Assembly: GCA_025361625.1 (NCBI GenBank)
Contig: JANYKL010000145.1
Span: 31,399-95,398 of the forward strand
Source: Acidobacteriaceae bacterium
GTDB lineage: Bacteria; Acidobacteriota; Terriglobia; Terriglobales; Acidobacteriaceae
Reading direction: 5' to 3'
Length of the DNA stretch: 64,000 nucleotides
Part shown: positions 1 through 9,769 of the stretch, one piece after another
Position numbering within the stretch: position 1 is the stretch's first letter
Layout of the letters: every line of letters begins with the position of its first letter
The notes under the pieces: generated by a model
Databases searched by the model: none
What the model was told of the DNA's origin: nothing
What the model saw: the letters and a program-made list of their open reading frames with translations, nothing else
Position numbers and translations under genes: made by a program

Positions 1-56
1 AAGCGGCATGGAGCTATAGCGAGGAAAATAATCCGTTATCTGTTCATTGAGATTTT

Positions 57-1280
57 ATGGCTTGGCCGGTAGATAAAATAAAGCTCGATCGCGTGCGCGA
101 GCTCATGAAGGCGCAGGGTCTCTCGGCGCTCGTGTGTCGCGCGCCCGACAATGTTGTCTATTTATCAAATTATTGGTGCATGAAAGGCTACGACGCGGTG
201 GTTTTTCCGCAAGAGGGAGAGCCGACTCTGATTGCGCTTGAGCCGCAGCAGGCCGACGCAGAGCGCAATTCGTGGACGAAAGACATTTTATATTTCAAAG
301 GTTACGACGATCGCGATCCGCGGCCCCCCCAATTCCGCGCGTGGGATCGCGCCTACGAAGTCTTGAAGAGTCGTGGCTTAACCGACAAGATTGCCATAGA
401 ACTCAATATGGGCACCCAGGCTTCGGACCGAATGGTGGGGGAACCGACGACCTTCATGATGTCGTACTTTGAATCGTTCAAAAAGATTTGCGGCGAGGTG
501 GTCGACTCCACTCCTTTGCTCAATGAAGCTCGCTCAATCAAAACCGAGCAGGAAATCGAGCGCATGCGCCTGGCAAATGAACTCGCCGCGCTTGCCATGG
601 ATTACACGCGCGAGCACTTGCGGCCCGGCATGAAAGAGAGCGAAGTGGGCGCCATGTACGAAGGTTTCGTCCACGGTACCGGTGTTGGCTTCAAAGGCAA
701 AGTGGAAATGGCGCGCGCTTTCACGCTGGTCTGGTCGGGTAAGGGAATTGCGACGTTCACGGCGACCGGCAATCGGCCAATTCAAAAAAACGAGCCAACT
801 TTATTCGAGATCTGGATATGCGTCGATGGCTACTGGACCGACCTGACGAAGAACGCATGTCCTGGCGAGTTGACGCCCGAGTATCACAAACTACTTGATC
901 TTTTGCTAAAGGTTTTTCGTGACGCGGTAGACTTCGCTCGAGATAGTGCAAGCTTTCCGGAATTAGACAAACTCGTTCGCGCTCGTATCGCCGAGGGCGG
1001 GTATCCGGGACAGCCAACCCATCCCATCTGCCACGGAGTTGGAGCGCGCGCCCACGAATTTCCTTACGCGCACCAGGCGGGTGTCGGAGTAATAAAAAAA
1101 GGAATGGTGCTCGCCATCGAGCCGGGAATTTACTGGCCCGGCGGCGGCGGTCTGCGATTGGAAGACAACTTCTTGATAACTGAAAAAGGAAACGAGAAAC
1201 TGTGTACCGACCCAGACGACTTCCGGCTGGCAAAGCGGTCAAGCAAACAAGAGATAAAAGAAATGAAGACTGCGAACTAA
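57..1280 (+). CDS. M24 family (Xaa-Pro aminopeptidase-like) metallopeptidase
   Basis: 407 aa; creatinase-like N-terminal half plus pita-bread motifs WTDLTKN, CHGVGARAHEFP, VLAIEPGIYW, GLRLEDNFLIT. Confidence 0.88.
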   Translation: MAWPVDKIKLDRVRELMKAQGLSALVCRAPDNVVYLSNYWCMKGYDAVVFPQEGEPTLIALEPQQADAERNSWTKDILYFKGYDDRDPRPPQFRAWDRAYEVLKSRGLTDKIAIELNMGTQASDRMVGEPTTFMMSYFESFKKICGEVVDSTPLLNEARSIKTEQEIERMRLANELAALAMDYTREHLRPGMKESEVGAMYEGFVHGTGVGFKGKVEMARAFTLVWSGKGIATFTATGNRPIQKNEPTLFEIWICVDGYWTDLTKNACPGELTPEYHKLLDLLLKVFRDAVDFARDSASFPELDKLVRARIAEGGYPGQPTHPICHGVGARAHEFPYAHQAGVGVIKKGMVLAIEPGIYWPGGGGLRLEDNFLITEKGNEKLCTDPDDFRLAKRSSKQEIKEMKTAN

Positions 1281-1286
1281 AAGATA

Positions 1287-2561
1287 GTGTCCGCCTCCAC
1301 CCCAAACTCGAAGCCTGCGCTAGATCCGAAATTGATCGAGCGAATCGTTGCCGAAGTTCGCGAAGACGAACTCGTCTCCATGTGCGAAGACGTCGTAAAC
1401 ATACCCAGCCCGACAGGCGGCGAACTGCAGATGGCGGAGTACATGCGCTCGGCACTCGAAACAACCGGCCTCGACGTTACATGGCAAGAGATCGAAGAAT
1501 CGCGCGCGAACGTGGTTGGCCGACGCCAGGGTGTGGGTGGCGGCAAGAACTTGATGTTCAACGGCCACATGGATACTTCTAACACCGGCGACGAAGACTT
1601 TCTCAGCGGCATCGGGTACAAGCCTCACGCAGTGCTCAAGGATGGCTTCATTTACGGTCTCGGAATTTACAACATGAAAGGCGCGCTCGCCTGCTACACG
1701 AGCGCCGTCAAAGCCTTGCAGCGCGCTGGCATTCAGCTTAAAGGCGATGTGCTGATTGCCGCCGTCTCGGGAGAAATTGAAAAGACGCAGTGGGGAGAAT
1801 TCAAAGGCAAAGAGTATCGCGGCTACGGATGCGGCACCCACTATCTCGTCAATCACGGAATCCTTCCCGACCTCTGTATTCTCGGCGAGCCCACCGACAT
1901 GCATGTTGTACTCGAACATTTCGGATCGATGTGGGTGCGCCTCTCTTGTACCGGAATCTATGTTCACACTGCTTTCTGCGAAGGCCGCGAGGAAATGAAC
2001 TCCATTCGGCGGATGCTTGAACTTACGCAGCCAATCTTGAAGTGGATCGAAGCGTGGGGAAAAAAGGCCAGCTATGGCGGCAAAAAAGCCATCGTGAACC
2101 TGGGTGGGATTTCCGGCGGACATGCCTGGCGCGCCAGTCGAACTCCCGAAAAAACAAATTTGTTCCTCGATATACGCGTACCGCCTACTATCCCGCTGGC
2201 GGAAGCCCGTCGTGATATTCAAAATCTATTTTTCGGGTTAAAACGCGAACATCCTGACTGGGGGATGGAATTCGAAACCTACGTCTCGGTTCCCGGTGCG
2301 CGCATCAGTGAAGATCACGAACTGATTCGTGCCATCGATCGCAATCACAAGCACGTCACGGGTAAGATTCCCGAGCGCGAGGTTGTGACCTGGTGTTCCG
2401 ACGCGAGTGTGCTCAGCCGCTATGGTGTGGAAACCGTGAACTACGGTCCCTCGAGCGGTCCGCGCGACAAAGATGGCGAGAAAGTTTTGATCAAGACGTT
2501 AGTAGAGATAACAAAGATTTACGCATTGACCGCTGCTGAAATCTGCGGAGTCCATTCGTAG
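1287..2561 (+). CDS. M20 family (ArgE/DapE/carboxypeptidase G2-like) hydrolase
   Basis: 424 aa; MFNGHMDTSN, GLGIYNMKGALA, ILGEPTD motifs; 6 bp after the upstream M24 gene; GTG start. Confidence 0.85.
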   Translation: MSASTPNSKPALDPKLIERIVAEVREDELVSMCEDVVNIPSPTGGELQMAEYMRSALETTGLDVTWQEIEESRANVVGRRQGVGGGKNLMFNGHMDTSNTGDEDFLSGIGYKPHAVLKDGFIYGLGIYNMKGALACYTSAVKALQRAGIQLKGDVLIAAVSGEIEKTQWGEFKGKEYRGYGCGTHYLVNHGILPDLCILGEPTDMHVVLEHFGSMWVRLSCTGIYVHTAFCEGREEMNSIRRMLELTQPILKWIEAWGKKASYGGKKAIVNLGGISGGHAWRASRTPEKTNLFLDIRVPPTIPLAEARRDIQNLFFGLKREHPDWGMEFETYVSVPGARISEDHELIRAIDRNHKHVTGKIPEREVVTWCSDASVLSRYGVETVNYGPSSGPRDKDGEKVLIKTLVEITKIYALTAAEICGVHS

Positions 2562-2640
2562 AAAAGGCGCTTGTCCCTTATTCGTGGGACCCGGTGATGA
2601 CCCGTGCCGAGCCATTTCCCCGAAAGAAACCTTTACTGGA

Positions 2641-3798
2641 GTGAGTTACGTGCCGAGTCAGAAAGAAATCGACCGACGGTTCAAAAACATTCGCACGCGC
2701 ATGCACGCTGCTAAGTTGGACGCCATTATCGTCTGCGGCAATCAATATGCCGGTTTCGAGGGTGCGGTCTTTTATACCTCGGGTTTCGAAATCGTCCATC
2801 GCTATGTCTACGTTGTCATACCGCTAGAGGATGAGCCCACTTTGGTTTTTCCGCGCGAGGCCCGCTGGATCGGCGACAAACAAAAGCCATGGGTGAAGGA
2901 TCAGGTTTGGCCTGATGTGCCTGGGCAATGGGTGCGTGATCGCGCTGTCGAACGCAAATGGAAACGCATTGGCACCTTCGGCATGAATTTTGTAATGGCG
3001 GTTCGAGATTATCGCGAACTAGCTCAAGGCTCGTTCGAACTGGTGCCGTTTGATCAGGAATTCGACATGGCGCGCGCCGTTAAGAGCGACGAAGAACTTC
3101 TCGAAGTTCGTGATGCCATGGACATCGTGGTCGATGGATTCTGGGAACTGATTGCCAATTACAAACCGGGCAAAACCGAAGCCGAAATCATGGCGCCGGC
3201 AGTCGAACTTTTTTTCGCTCGGGGAGCCGGTCCGCGCATGATGAATATCTTGCTTTCTGGCGAGCATGGAGAGGCGAATGCCTTCTTTAAAGTGCCAGGC
3301 AACCGCAAGGTTTCAGGCGATGATCTTTTGCTCTATTCACTTGAGGTGACGGGAGCGGGCGGGTACTGGGTGGAATTTTCTCGAGCGCTGATTCAAGGGA
3401 AAGTGAGTGAGACAACACAACGCATGGCGGATGCGTACCCGCATGCAATGGAGTCGGCGCGCAAGTTAATGCGCCACGGCGAACTTGCCTCCAACGTTCA
3501 TCGAACCGTGGCAGATATATTTGCAAAACACGGTTTCGCTCTGGGCCATCTTTCCGGCCACAGCATCGGCATGACGATGCTGGAATATCCTGCGATTGGC
3601 GCGAAAAGTGAAGTGCCCTTGGAAGAGAACATGATCTTCTCCCTGCATCCGCAGGTCGTCGATCAAGAAGGCAAGGTCTGCCTCTACACGCAAGACACGT
3701 ATCGAATCGGCAAGTCTGAAGGAGAATGCCTGGCCGATGTTCCTTGGAAGTTTTACAACGGCGGGGAAACGCGAGAGAGCGTCAAAAACCGAGTCTAG
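2641..3798 (+). CDS. M24 family protein, creatinase/prolidase-like, with degenerate metal ligands
   Basis: ORF 2584-3798, likely GTG start at 2641 or 2650; M24 fold motifs (GHLSGHSIGMTMLEYP) but EPG->LHP and RLED->LYTQD. Confidence 0.8.
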   Translation: MSYVPSQKEIDRRFKNIRTRMHAAKLDAIIVCGNQYAGFEGAVFYTSGFEIVHRYVYVVIPLEDEPTLVFPREARWIGDKQKPWVKDQVWPDVPGQWVRDRAVERKWKRIGTFGMNFVMAVRDYRELAQGSFELVPFDQEFDMARAVKSDEELLEVRDAMDIVVDGFWELIANYKPGKTEAEIMAPAVELFFARGAGPRMMNILLSGEHGEANAFFKVPGNRKVSGDDLLLYSLEVTGAGGYWVEFSRALIQGKVSETTQRMADAYPHAMESARKLMRHGELASNVHRTVADIFAKHGFALGHLSGHSIGMTMLEYPAIGAKSEVPLEENMIFSLHPQVVDQEGKVCLYTQDTYRIGKSEGECLADVPWKFYNGGETRESVKNRV

Positions 3799-3868
3799 AG
3801 ACGGCGCTTGCGCCTTCCTCACAAGCGCGGAGAACCGCCTCTCTACAGAAAGTGCTGGGGTTTTAATT

Positions 3869-4795
3869 TTGCTTAAAATTTGCATTGTCGGTTGTGGAGC
3901 CGTTGGAAGCCTGTTTGCCGCTCATCTTGCGAAGAAAGGCGAGGTGGAAGTCTGGGCTTACGACGTTTCGAAAGAACATGTCGATGCCATTCAGAAGAAT
4001 GGTTTACGAATCTCCGGCGCCGCCGATTTCATCGCAAGACTCAATGCAACCAATGACCCTCTTAAATTGCCACGATGCGATTACGGTATTGTGGCGACCA
4101 AAGCCATCCACACGGCCTCGGCGATTAAGCAGGCCGCCCACGCCTTCGACGGGCAGAGCGCAGTTTGCTCAGTGCAAAACGGAGTGGGCAACGAAGAAAT
4201 TATCGCGGAGCGCGTGAAGCAAGTGATCCGCGGAACTACCTTTCCCGCCGGGCATCCCATCGCTCCCGGTCACATCGGTTTTGATATTAAGGGCGATACG
4301 TGGATAGGTCCTTTTGAAGCCACGGCCACACCGATGTCGAAGGTCGAGGAACTTGCGGGCTTGATCACTCGGTCTGGTATGAACGTGATTCCTCTGGCTG
4401 ATGCACGCGGCGCGCAATGGACCAAGCTGATCTTCAATGCCGCGACCAATCCGGTTGGAGCCCTGACATTATTACATCACGGCGCGGCAACCCGCTTTGC
4501 GCCGACCGGGCAGCTCTTCAATGATCTGATCAGCGAAGGCGAAACGGTTGCACGCAAGTTGGGCATCGAACTGCACGGAGATCCCCGCGCCCTCGTCCAA
4601 AAAGGAGCGAATGCTCCGGGCAAACACCGGGCGTCGATGTTGCAAGACGTTCTCGCGAAGCGCCCAACTGAAGTTGATTTTATGAATGGCGCGATTGTTA
4701 AGTGGGGCAAAATGACCGGAGTGCCGACGCCGCTGAACACGGCGATATGGCAACTCGTAAAGGGATTAGAACAAGGCTGGTCCGATCCCGACTGA
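3869..4795 (+). CDS. ketopantoate reductase (ApbA/PanE)-like NADP-dependent dehydrogenase
   Basis: N-terminal Rossmann motif KICIVGCGAVGSLFAAHLAKKG; likely TTG start at 3869 inside ORF 3737-4795. Confidence 0.82.
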   Translation: MLKICIVGCGAVGSLFAAHLAKKGEVEVWAYDVSKEHVDAIQKNGLRISGAADFIARLNATNDPLKLPRCDYGIVATKAIHTASAIKQAAHAFDGQSAVCSVQNGVGNEEIIAERVKQVIRGTTFPAGHPIAPGHIGFDIKGDTWIGPFEATATPMSKVEELAGLITRSGMNVIPLADARGAQWTKLIFNAATNPVGALTLLHHGAATRFAPTGQLFNDLISEGETVARKLGIELHGDPRALVQKGANAPGKHRASMLQDVLAKRPTEVDFMNGAIVKWGKMTGVPTPLNTAIWQLVKGLEQGWSDPD

Positions 4796-4883
4796 AGCTC
4801 GTGTTACTTCTGAGCGAATAAACAACCTAATTAAAGCAATCGCATACCGGTCCAGATAAGAATCGTATTAGGGAGCCGCCATC

Positions 4884-5957
4884 ATGACAATTCCTTTCAA
4901 CATCGGAGTTTTGCAACTTAGCATGGAGCCTGTTCAAGAAACGGTCGCCATGGCAAGAGCCTGCGAAGACGCGGGTTTTGACACATTTTGGATCGCCGAA
5001 GCCTACCCGTGGTGGCGCAAGCATTCCTTCGAAGCGCGCTCTTCGACGGCAATTCTTGCTGTAATCGCCAGTCAGACAAAAAAGATTTATCTCGGCTGGG
5101 GAATTATTTCTCCCTACACGCGGCATCCCGTCGAGATTGCGATGGAAGCACGCGTCATGCAAGATCTCGCCGGTGACCGTTTCCTTCTTGGCCTCGGCGC
5201 GTCGAAGATCTTCATGAAAGAAATCGGCGAAGGGGAAGGCGAAAAAGTAGGCCCGGCCACGGTCATGCGCGAGAGCATCGAAATAATTCGCGGCGTACTC
5301 AAGGGAGACAAATATGACTACCAGGGTAAAGTGTTTGCCGCTAGCGTTCCCCCGCTTAAAAGCGACGCGCACACTTCGCGAAAAATCCCGCCGATTTACG
5401 TCGCCGGAACAGGGCCGGCAATGCAGAAACTAGGCGGCTCGCTTGGAGATGGATTGCTTACGGCTTCGATAACGACTCCGGCGTTTGTCCGCTATTCGAA
5501 AAAGAATATGGAGGAGGGAGCAGCAAAGGCCGAACGCGATGCCTCGAAGTTAATTCTCGGATGCGTCGTTGTCGGCAGTATTGGAAGAGATTCAAGAAAT
5601 GGAAAAGAGGGAGCTCGCGAGCAGGCCGCGATGTACCTCGCCAATAAGGTGCAGAATATCAAGGGTTCGGCGGACGTTTTGCTCGAATCCGCAGGAATCA
5701 CTTTCGAAGAGCTGCAGCCCGTTGCTGATGCAATGGAAAAAGGCGGTCGCAAAGCGGCCGCCCGTGCCGTGAGTGATGAATTACTCCGCAAAGTTTGCCC
5801 GATTGCGGGAACCCCGGAAGAGTGCGTTGAGAAGATCAAAGAATATCGCGACGCCGGATGCACGCATATTATGCTCGAAATCTGGGGTGATGACCGAACG
5901 GGGCAGGCAAAATTATTCGGCGATGAGGTCTTACCGCACTTTCACGTTAAGGAGTAA
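4884..5957 (+). CDS. LLM class flavin/F420-dependent oxidoreductase
   Basis: 357 aa; luciferase-like pattern (FWIAEAYPWWR, YLGWGIISPYTRHPVEIAMEA, FLLGLGAS, PPIYVAGTGPAMQKLGG). Confidence 0.87.
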   Translation: MTIPFNIGVLQLSMEPVQETVAMARACEDAGFDTFWIAEAYPWWRKHSFEARSSTAILAVIASQTKKIYLGWGIISPYTRHPVEIAMEARVMQDLAGDRFLLGLGASKIFMKEIGEGEGEKVGPATVMRESIEIIRGVLKGDKYDYQGKVFAASVPPLKSDAHTSRKIPPIYVAGTGPAMQKLGGSLGDGLLTASITTPAFVRYSKKNMEEGAAKAERDASKLILGCVVVGSIGRDSRNGKEGAREQAAMYLANKVQNIKGSADVLLESAGITFEELQPVADAMEKGGRKAAARAVSDELLRKVCPIAGTPEECVEKIKEYRDAGCTHIMLEIWGDDRTGQAKLFGDEVLPHFHVKE

Positions 5958-6034
5958 TTGCCAAATCCCGCAAGGCGTCTCCCCTTTAGCGGCGCGGATG
6001 TTGCGTTTCACCCCGCAACGCTTAGCTAGTGTCT

Positions 6035-7207
6035 CTACTTGCCCATCACTAGCTTGGCGATTGTCGCCAGTTGCATGTTCGATGTGCCTTCGTAAATTTT
6101 TCCGATCTTGGCGTCGCGCCAATATTTTTCAACTGGATAGTCTTTCGTGAAACCGTATCCGCCATAGACTTCGATCGCGAGTGATGTCACGCGTTCCGCA
6201 ACCTGCGAAGTGAAGAGCTTAGTCATCGCAGCTTCTTTGACAAAATTTACTCCTGCATCTTTCATCCGCGCCGCGTTATAAACCATGAGCCGTGCAGCCT
6301 CGATTTCTGTGGCCATCTGCGCGATCTGAAACTGTATCCCTTGGAATTCTGAAATCGTTTTGCCGAATTGCGTGCGTTCCTGTGCATATTTGGAGGCGTA
6401 TTCCCATGCTCCGCGGGCTACTCCCAGCATCTGCGCCCCAATGCCGATGCGGCCCTCATTCAACGTCTCGATTGCGATCTTGTATCCCTTGCCAACCTCC
6501 CCGAGAACGTTTTCTTTGGGAACGCGGCAGTCTTCCAGAAGCAATTCGCAGGTCGATGACGCGCGAATACCGAGTTTGTCTTCTTTTTTCCCAACTGTGA
6601 ATCCGGGGAAATCCTTCTCGATCAAGAATGCCGTGATGCCCTTGTAACCTTTCGAAGCGTCTACAGTCGCGAACAGAATAAAAATGCCAGCCTCTTTGCC
6701 GTTGGTGATCCAGAGCTTGCGTCCGTTAAGGACGAAGTCGCTGCCTTTTAACTCCGCTTTGGTTTGCAGCGCGAACGCGTCTGAGCCCGAACCCGCCTCA
6801 CTCAAGGCATACGCGCCAACAGTGTCCTTGACCATTTTCGTTAAGTAGCGCTTCTTCTGATCTTCATTGGCCCAGCGCAGAATGGCATTTGCCACCAGTG
6901 TATTCTGCACGTCGACAATTACTCCGGCCGAGGCATCGGCACGCGAAAATTCTTCCACCGCCAAGATCGCATCAAAAAACTTGCCGCCCGCGCCACCGTA
7001 CTGCTCAGGAATTTCGATGCCCATCAATCCCAGTTGAAAGAACTGGTCGAGCAGCGAATGATCGAATACTGCTTTCTCGTCCATTTCCTTTGCCAGCGGC
7101 CGAATCTTATCGTCTGCGAACTGGCGAACATTGTCGCGAAAAAGAATCTCATCATCGGAGAGCGTAGTCAGCGGCGCGGGATTTGAAACTTGCACACTTT
7201 CAGACAT
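6035..7207 (-). CDS. acyl-CoA dehydrogenase
   Basis: 390 aa; YALSEAGSGSDAFAL, WITNGKEAGIFILFA, AIEVYGGYGFTKDYPVEKYWRDAKIGKIYEGTSNMQL. Confidence 0.95.
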   Translation of the reverse strand: MSESVQVSNPAPLTTLSDDEILFRDNVRQFADDKIRPLAKEMDEKAVFDHSLLDQFFQLGLMGIEIPEQYGGAGGKFFDAILAVEEFSRADASAGVIVDVQNTLVANAILRWANEDQKKRYLTKMVKDTVGAYALSEAGSGSDAFALQTKAELKGSDFVLNGRKLWITNGKEAGIFILFATVDASKGYKGITAFLIEKDFPGFTVGKKEDKLGIRASSTCELLLEDCRVPKENVLGEVGKGYKIAIETLNEGRIGIGAQMLGVARGAWEYASKYAQERTQFGKTISEFQGIQFQIAQMATEIEAARLMVYNAARMKDAGVNFVKEAAMTKLFTSQVAERVTSLAIEVYGGYGFTKDYPVEKYWRDAKIGKIYEGTSNMQLATIAKLVMGK

Positions 7208-7454
7208 AGCGGTACCTCGCGAAATTGCTAGATAATTGAAGAAGTAGAAAGTGGAGAACTGACTGTCGGTTATGGGTTTTCAAGGTCGTTTTTACTAGCA
7301 AGCTTGTGATGCCGCTACAGTGATGCCCGATACTATCTACGCGCTGTGTCGCTCCAGCAAATGACGCCAATCTTATAGCTTGTCGCCCAAAAGAGGGCGA
7401 GTTTGTGTAGGGCACGGGCAGGATTTCTACTGTCAGGTATTAGCTGGCCGCGAT

Positions 7455-7835
7455 TTATTGCGCCGCTTCGAGCAATCCTTGTTCAGCTTTTTCCTGGCAT
7501 TCGATGCAATGGCGCGTCCATGGCACGGCGTCCAAACGTTTGGCATTTATTTCCTTGCCGCAGGAAACGCATTCTCCGAAACTGCCTTCGCGAATGCGAG
7601 CTAGTGCGCCATCGACCATGTTGAGCAACTGACGGTCGTTGTTGCTCAGGCTGAACAGAAACTCCTTGTTATACGAACTGGCGGCGCGATCGGCCACATC
7701 CTGGGTTGCCTCCTCGTCGGCGGTTCGCCCGTCTTGCTGATTGCGAACGACCATAGTGCGGAGTTCGTTGCGCCGATTTTCCAGTTTTTTTCGAAAAGTT
7801 TCGAGTTTCTTCTTATCCATGGTGAGCGCCTGCAA
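7455..7835 (-). CDS. TraR/DksA family zinc-finger protein
   Basis: 126 aa; coiled coil then FGECVSCGKEINAKRLDAVPWTRHCIECQEKAE. Confidence 0.88.
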   Translation of the reverse strand: MQALTMDKKKLETFRKKLENRRNELRTMVVRNQQDGRTADEEATQDVADRAASSYNKEFLFSLSNNDRQLLNMVDGALARIREGSFGECVSCGKEINAKRLDAVPWTRHCIECQEKAEQGLLEAAQ

Positions 7836-8113
7836 ATAAAAATGGCGAATAGTTGATAAATACCAGCCTGAACGCGTGACCCTGCTTACGATGAGTCCTT
7901 CGGACTAATGGTTGTGTTTTCCGCCTAGAATTCCGGCATGCACATTGCCAATCAAATATGGTATGCGCGAAACGGATAAGCAGTCAACTCTAGGGCGTTG
8001 CGCGTGCACACAGGCAGCGGACAGGTTGATACCTAACGATTACTCCCGGCCACATCGCCCTGGAGAAACTCACATCTTTCGTGGAAGTCGTTTCATGTTT
8101 CGATATTTCGAGC

Positions 8114-9769
8114 TTAGGGATTGTTTCCTCCCGAGCTAAGAGCCGGAGCAGGATATTCGGGAAGTTTTTGCTTTGCGGCTTGCGTCCTTTTCACTTGCAG
8201 TTCGTCGAACAAGAGCGCCGGGCTCGCCACGCTATACCAAACCGGGTCTGGTCGATTCTCAACAGCCGGCTCAGTTCCCGCGGCACTTAATTCACTGCGC
8301 AGAGCGCGAACATCGAGGTCGCCGAAGACTCCGCCTCGCACCAGTTCCTCGTGACCATCTTTGGTGTAGACGCGATAAAGAAGGCGCGGCTCCAGCCGCG
8401 GCCCCATGGTCTCCACATAAAGTCCGTAAGGTAGATCGCGCTTCTGGCACAGTTCGATCAGCTTCTTCTTGAGATCCAGGTCAGCTTGCGGAGAAACCGA
8501 TTGCAGAACCAGATTGCCCGAATGAGGCGAAGCGGCGGTGCCAGCGGCGGCGCGCCCATGCCCATTTGACGTAGCGAAGTCGCGGATCGGCTGCCGTCCA
8601 ATGAGATATGCGACGAGTTGCCCCTTCTCGATTACCGAAATGCGCTGGCCTTTCACGCCTTCGTCGTCGAGAGAATATTTTCCAAACAAAGCATGGCCCG
8701 AAATCTCAGTGAGGGTTGGGTCGTCGTATACGTTGACGAAATCTGGCAACACGCGTGACTTGTAGCTGCTGGCCCACGCCCCCGTGGTGCGGGCGTTTTC
8801 TCCCAGCCGCGGCTTGTGACCCAAAACGTTCGGCTCAATCAAATCGCTGACTACAGTTGCGGCTGCATCATTCGAAAACAAGACTGGACCGCGATATTCT
8901 TCATCCACCACCGGAGCGCCACGTAGGGACTTGAGGGTTTCAAGTATCTTCGCCGCCGTTTTCAGAAATTCGTCCCGGCTTGGCAGTTCTTTTGGATCAT
9001 GACCTTGATCCGCGTGCGAGCGATGCAGCAACATCCCGTCCGACGCTTGCGTCGAACCCGAGATGGAAATTACGTAGTGTCCAGCGCCGGAGCGCGAGAC
9101 GGTCCCTTCTGAGTTGACGAAGTATCGATTCTCAACCCCAAAGCGGATTGCCGATTCAAAATTCTCCACCTCTTTGTCACTTCGGTAGAGAGCTGACGAA
9201 TCCTCCAGCAACTTTGTCCACGGCGTGAAGTCGGTGGTAGCAAGCCTGGCTAAAGGCTCGATGGCTTGCGCCGGTGTCGCCTTTGAAAAATCATCGACCG
9301 GCTCATCGACCTTTAATTGCTTTAAAGCGGCCTGCTTGGCAGAAAGCGCTTCCGTCGCAGCCTTGTAGGCGCGATCCGTAGCCAGCCAGATGCGGTGGCG
9401 GATGGCGTAAACGTCATTATCGGACGGGACGAGATCGATAGCTGCTTCGCCCTGGCCGAAGAAGCTGTCTTGTTTGTAATCCCCGACGCGAACCGAAACT
9501 CTCAGCAATCGAGCGTGAACCTGCTGCTGGCTGCGCAGTGCGCCGAACACCGCGCTGGCTTCGAATTGTTCGATCTCCGTGACGCGGTACTCGATGTAGT
9601 ACGGAGCTGCGACGTTCTCAAGTTTTAGTTGCGCCTTGGAGCGGTCCATCTCTTCACGGAGAGCCCGCAACACCGCGTCGTTCGAGGGATCCGCCGCAAA
9701 GGCCGAACCTGAGAGCCCTATCAAGATCGCGAAAAGCATTGTTGTCGTCAAAGCAGGCCGCATCTTCAA
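8114..9769 (-). CDS. TldD/PmbA-like secreted protein, partner lacking the HExxxH motif
   Basis: 551 aa with signal peptide; TldD/PmbA C-terminal pattern (GHGRAAAGTAASPHSGNLVLQS); HExxxH position reads SDLIEPNVLGHK. Confidence 0.75.
   Translation of the reverse strand: MKMRPALTTTMLFAILIGLSGSAFAADPSNDAVLRALREEMDRSKAQLKLENVAAPYYIEYRVTEIEQFEASAVFGALRSQQQVHARLLRVSVRVGDYKQDSFFGQGEAAIDLVPSDNDVYAIRHRIWLATDRAYKAATEALSAKQAALKQLKVDEPVDDFSKATPAQAIEPLARLATTDFTPWTKLLEDSSALYRSDKEVENFESAIRFGVENRYFVNSEGTVSRSGAGHYVISISGSTQASDGMLLHRSHADQGHDPKELPSRDEFLKTAAKILETLKSLRGAPVVDEEYRGPVLFSNDAAATVVSDLIEPNVLGHKPRLGENARTTGAWASSYKSRVLPDFVNVYDDPTLTEISGHALFGKYSLDDEGVKGQRISVIEKGQLVAYLIGRQPIRDFATSNGHGRAAAGTAASPHSGNLVLQSVSPQADLDLKKKLIELCQKRDLPYGLYVETMGPRLEPRLLYRVYTKDGHEELVRGGVFGDLDVRALRSELSAAGTEPAVENRPDPVWYSVASPALLFDELQVKRTQAAKQKLPEYPAPALSSGGNNP

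Noticed and set aside
1320-2222. 300-aa minus-strand ORF antisense to the M20 gene
   Set aside because: Shadow of a confident coding gene with no recognisable domain.
7382-7401. TCGCCC-AAAAGA-GGGCGA hairpin downstream of the DksA-like gene as terminator
   Set aside because: No T-run on either strand, so a terminator call is not supported.
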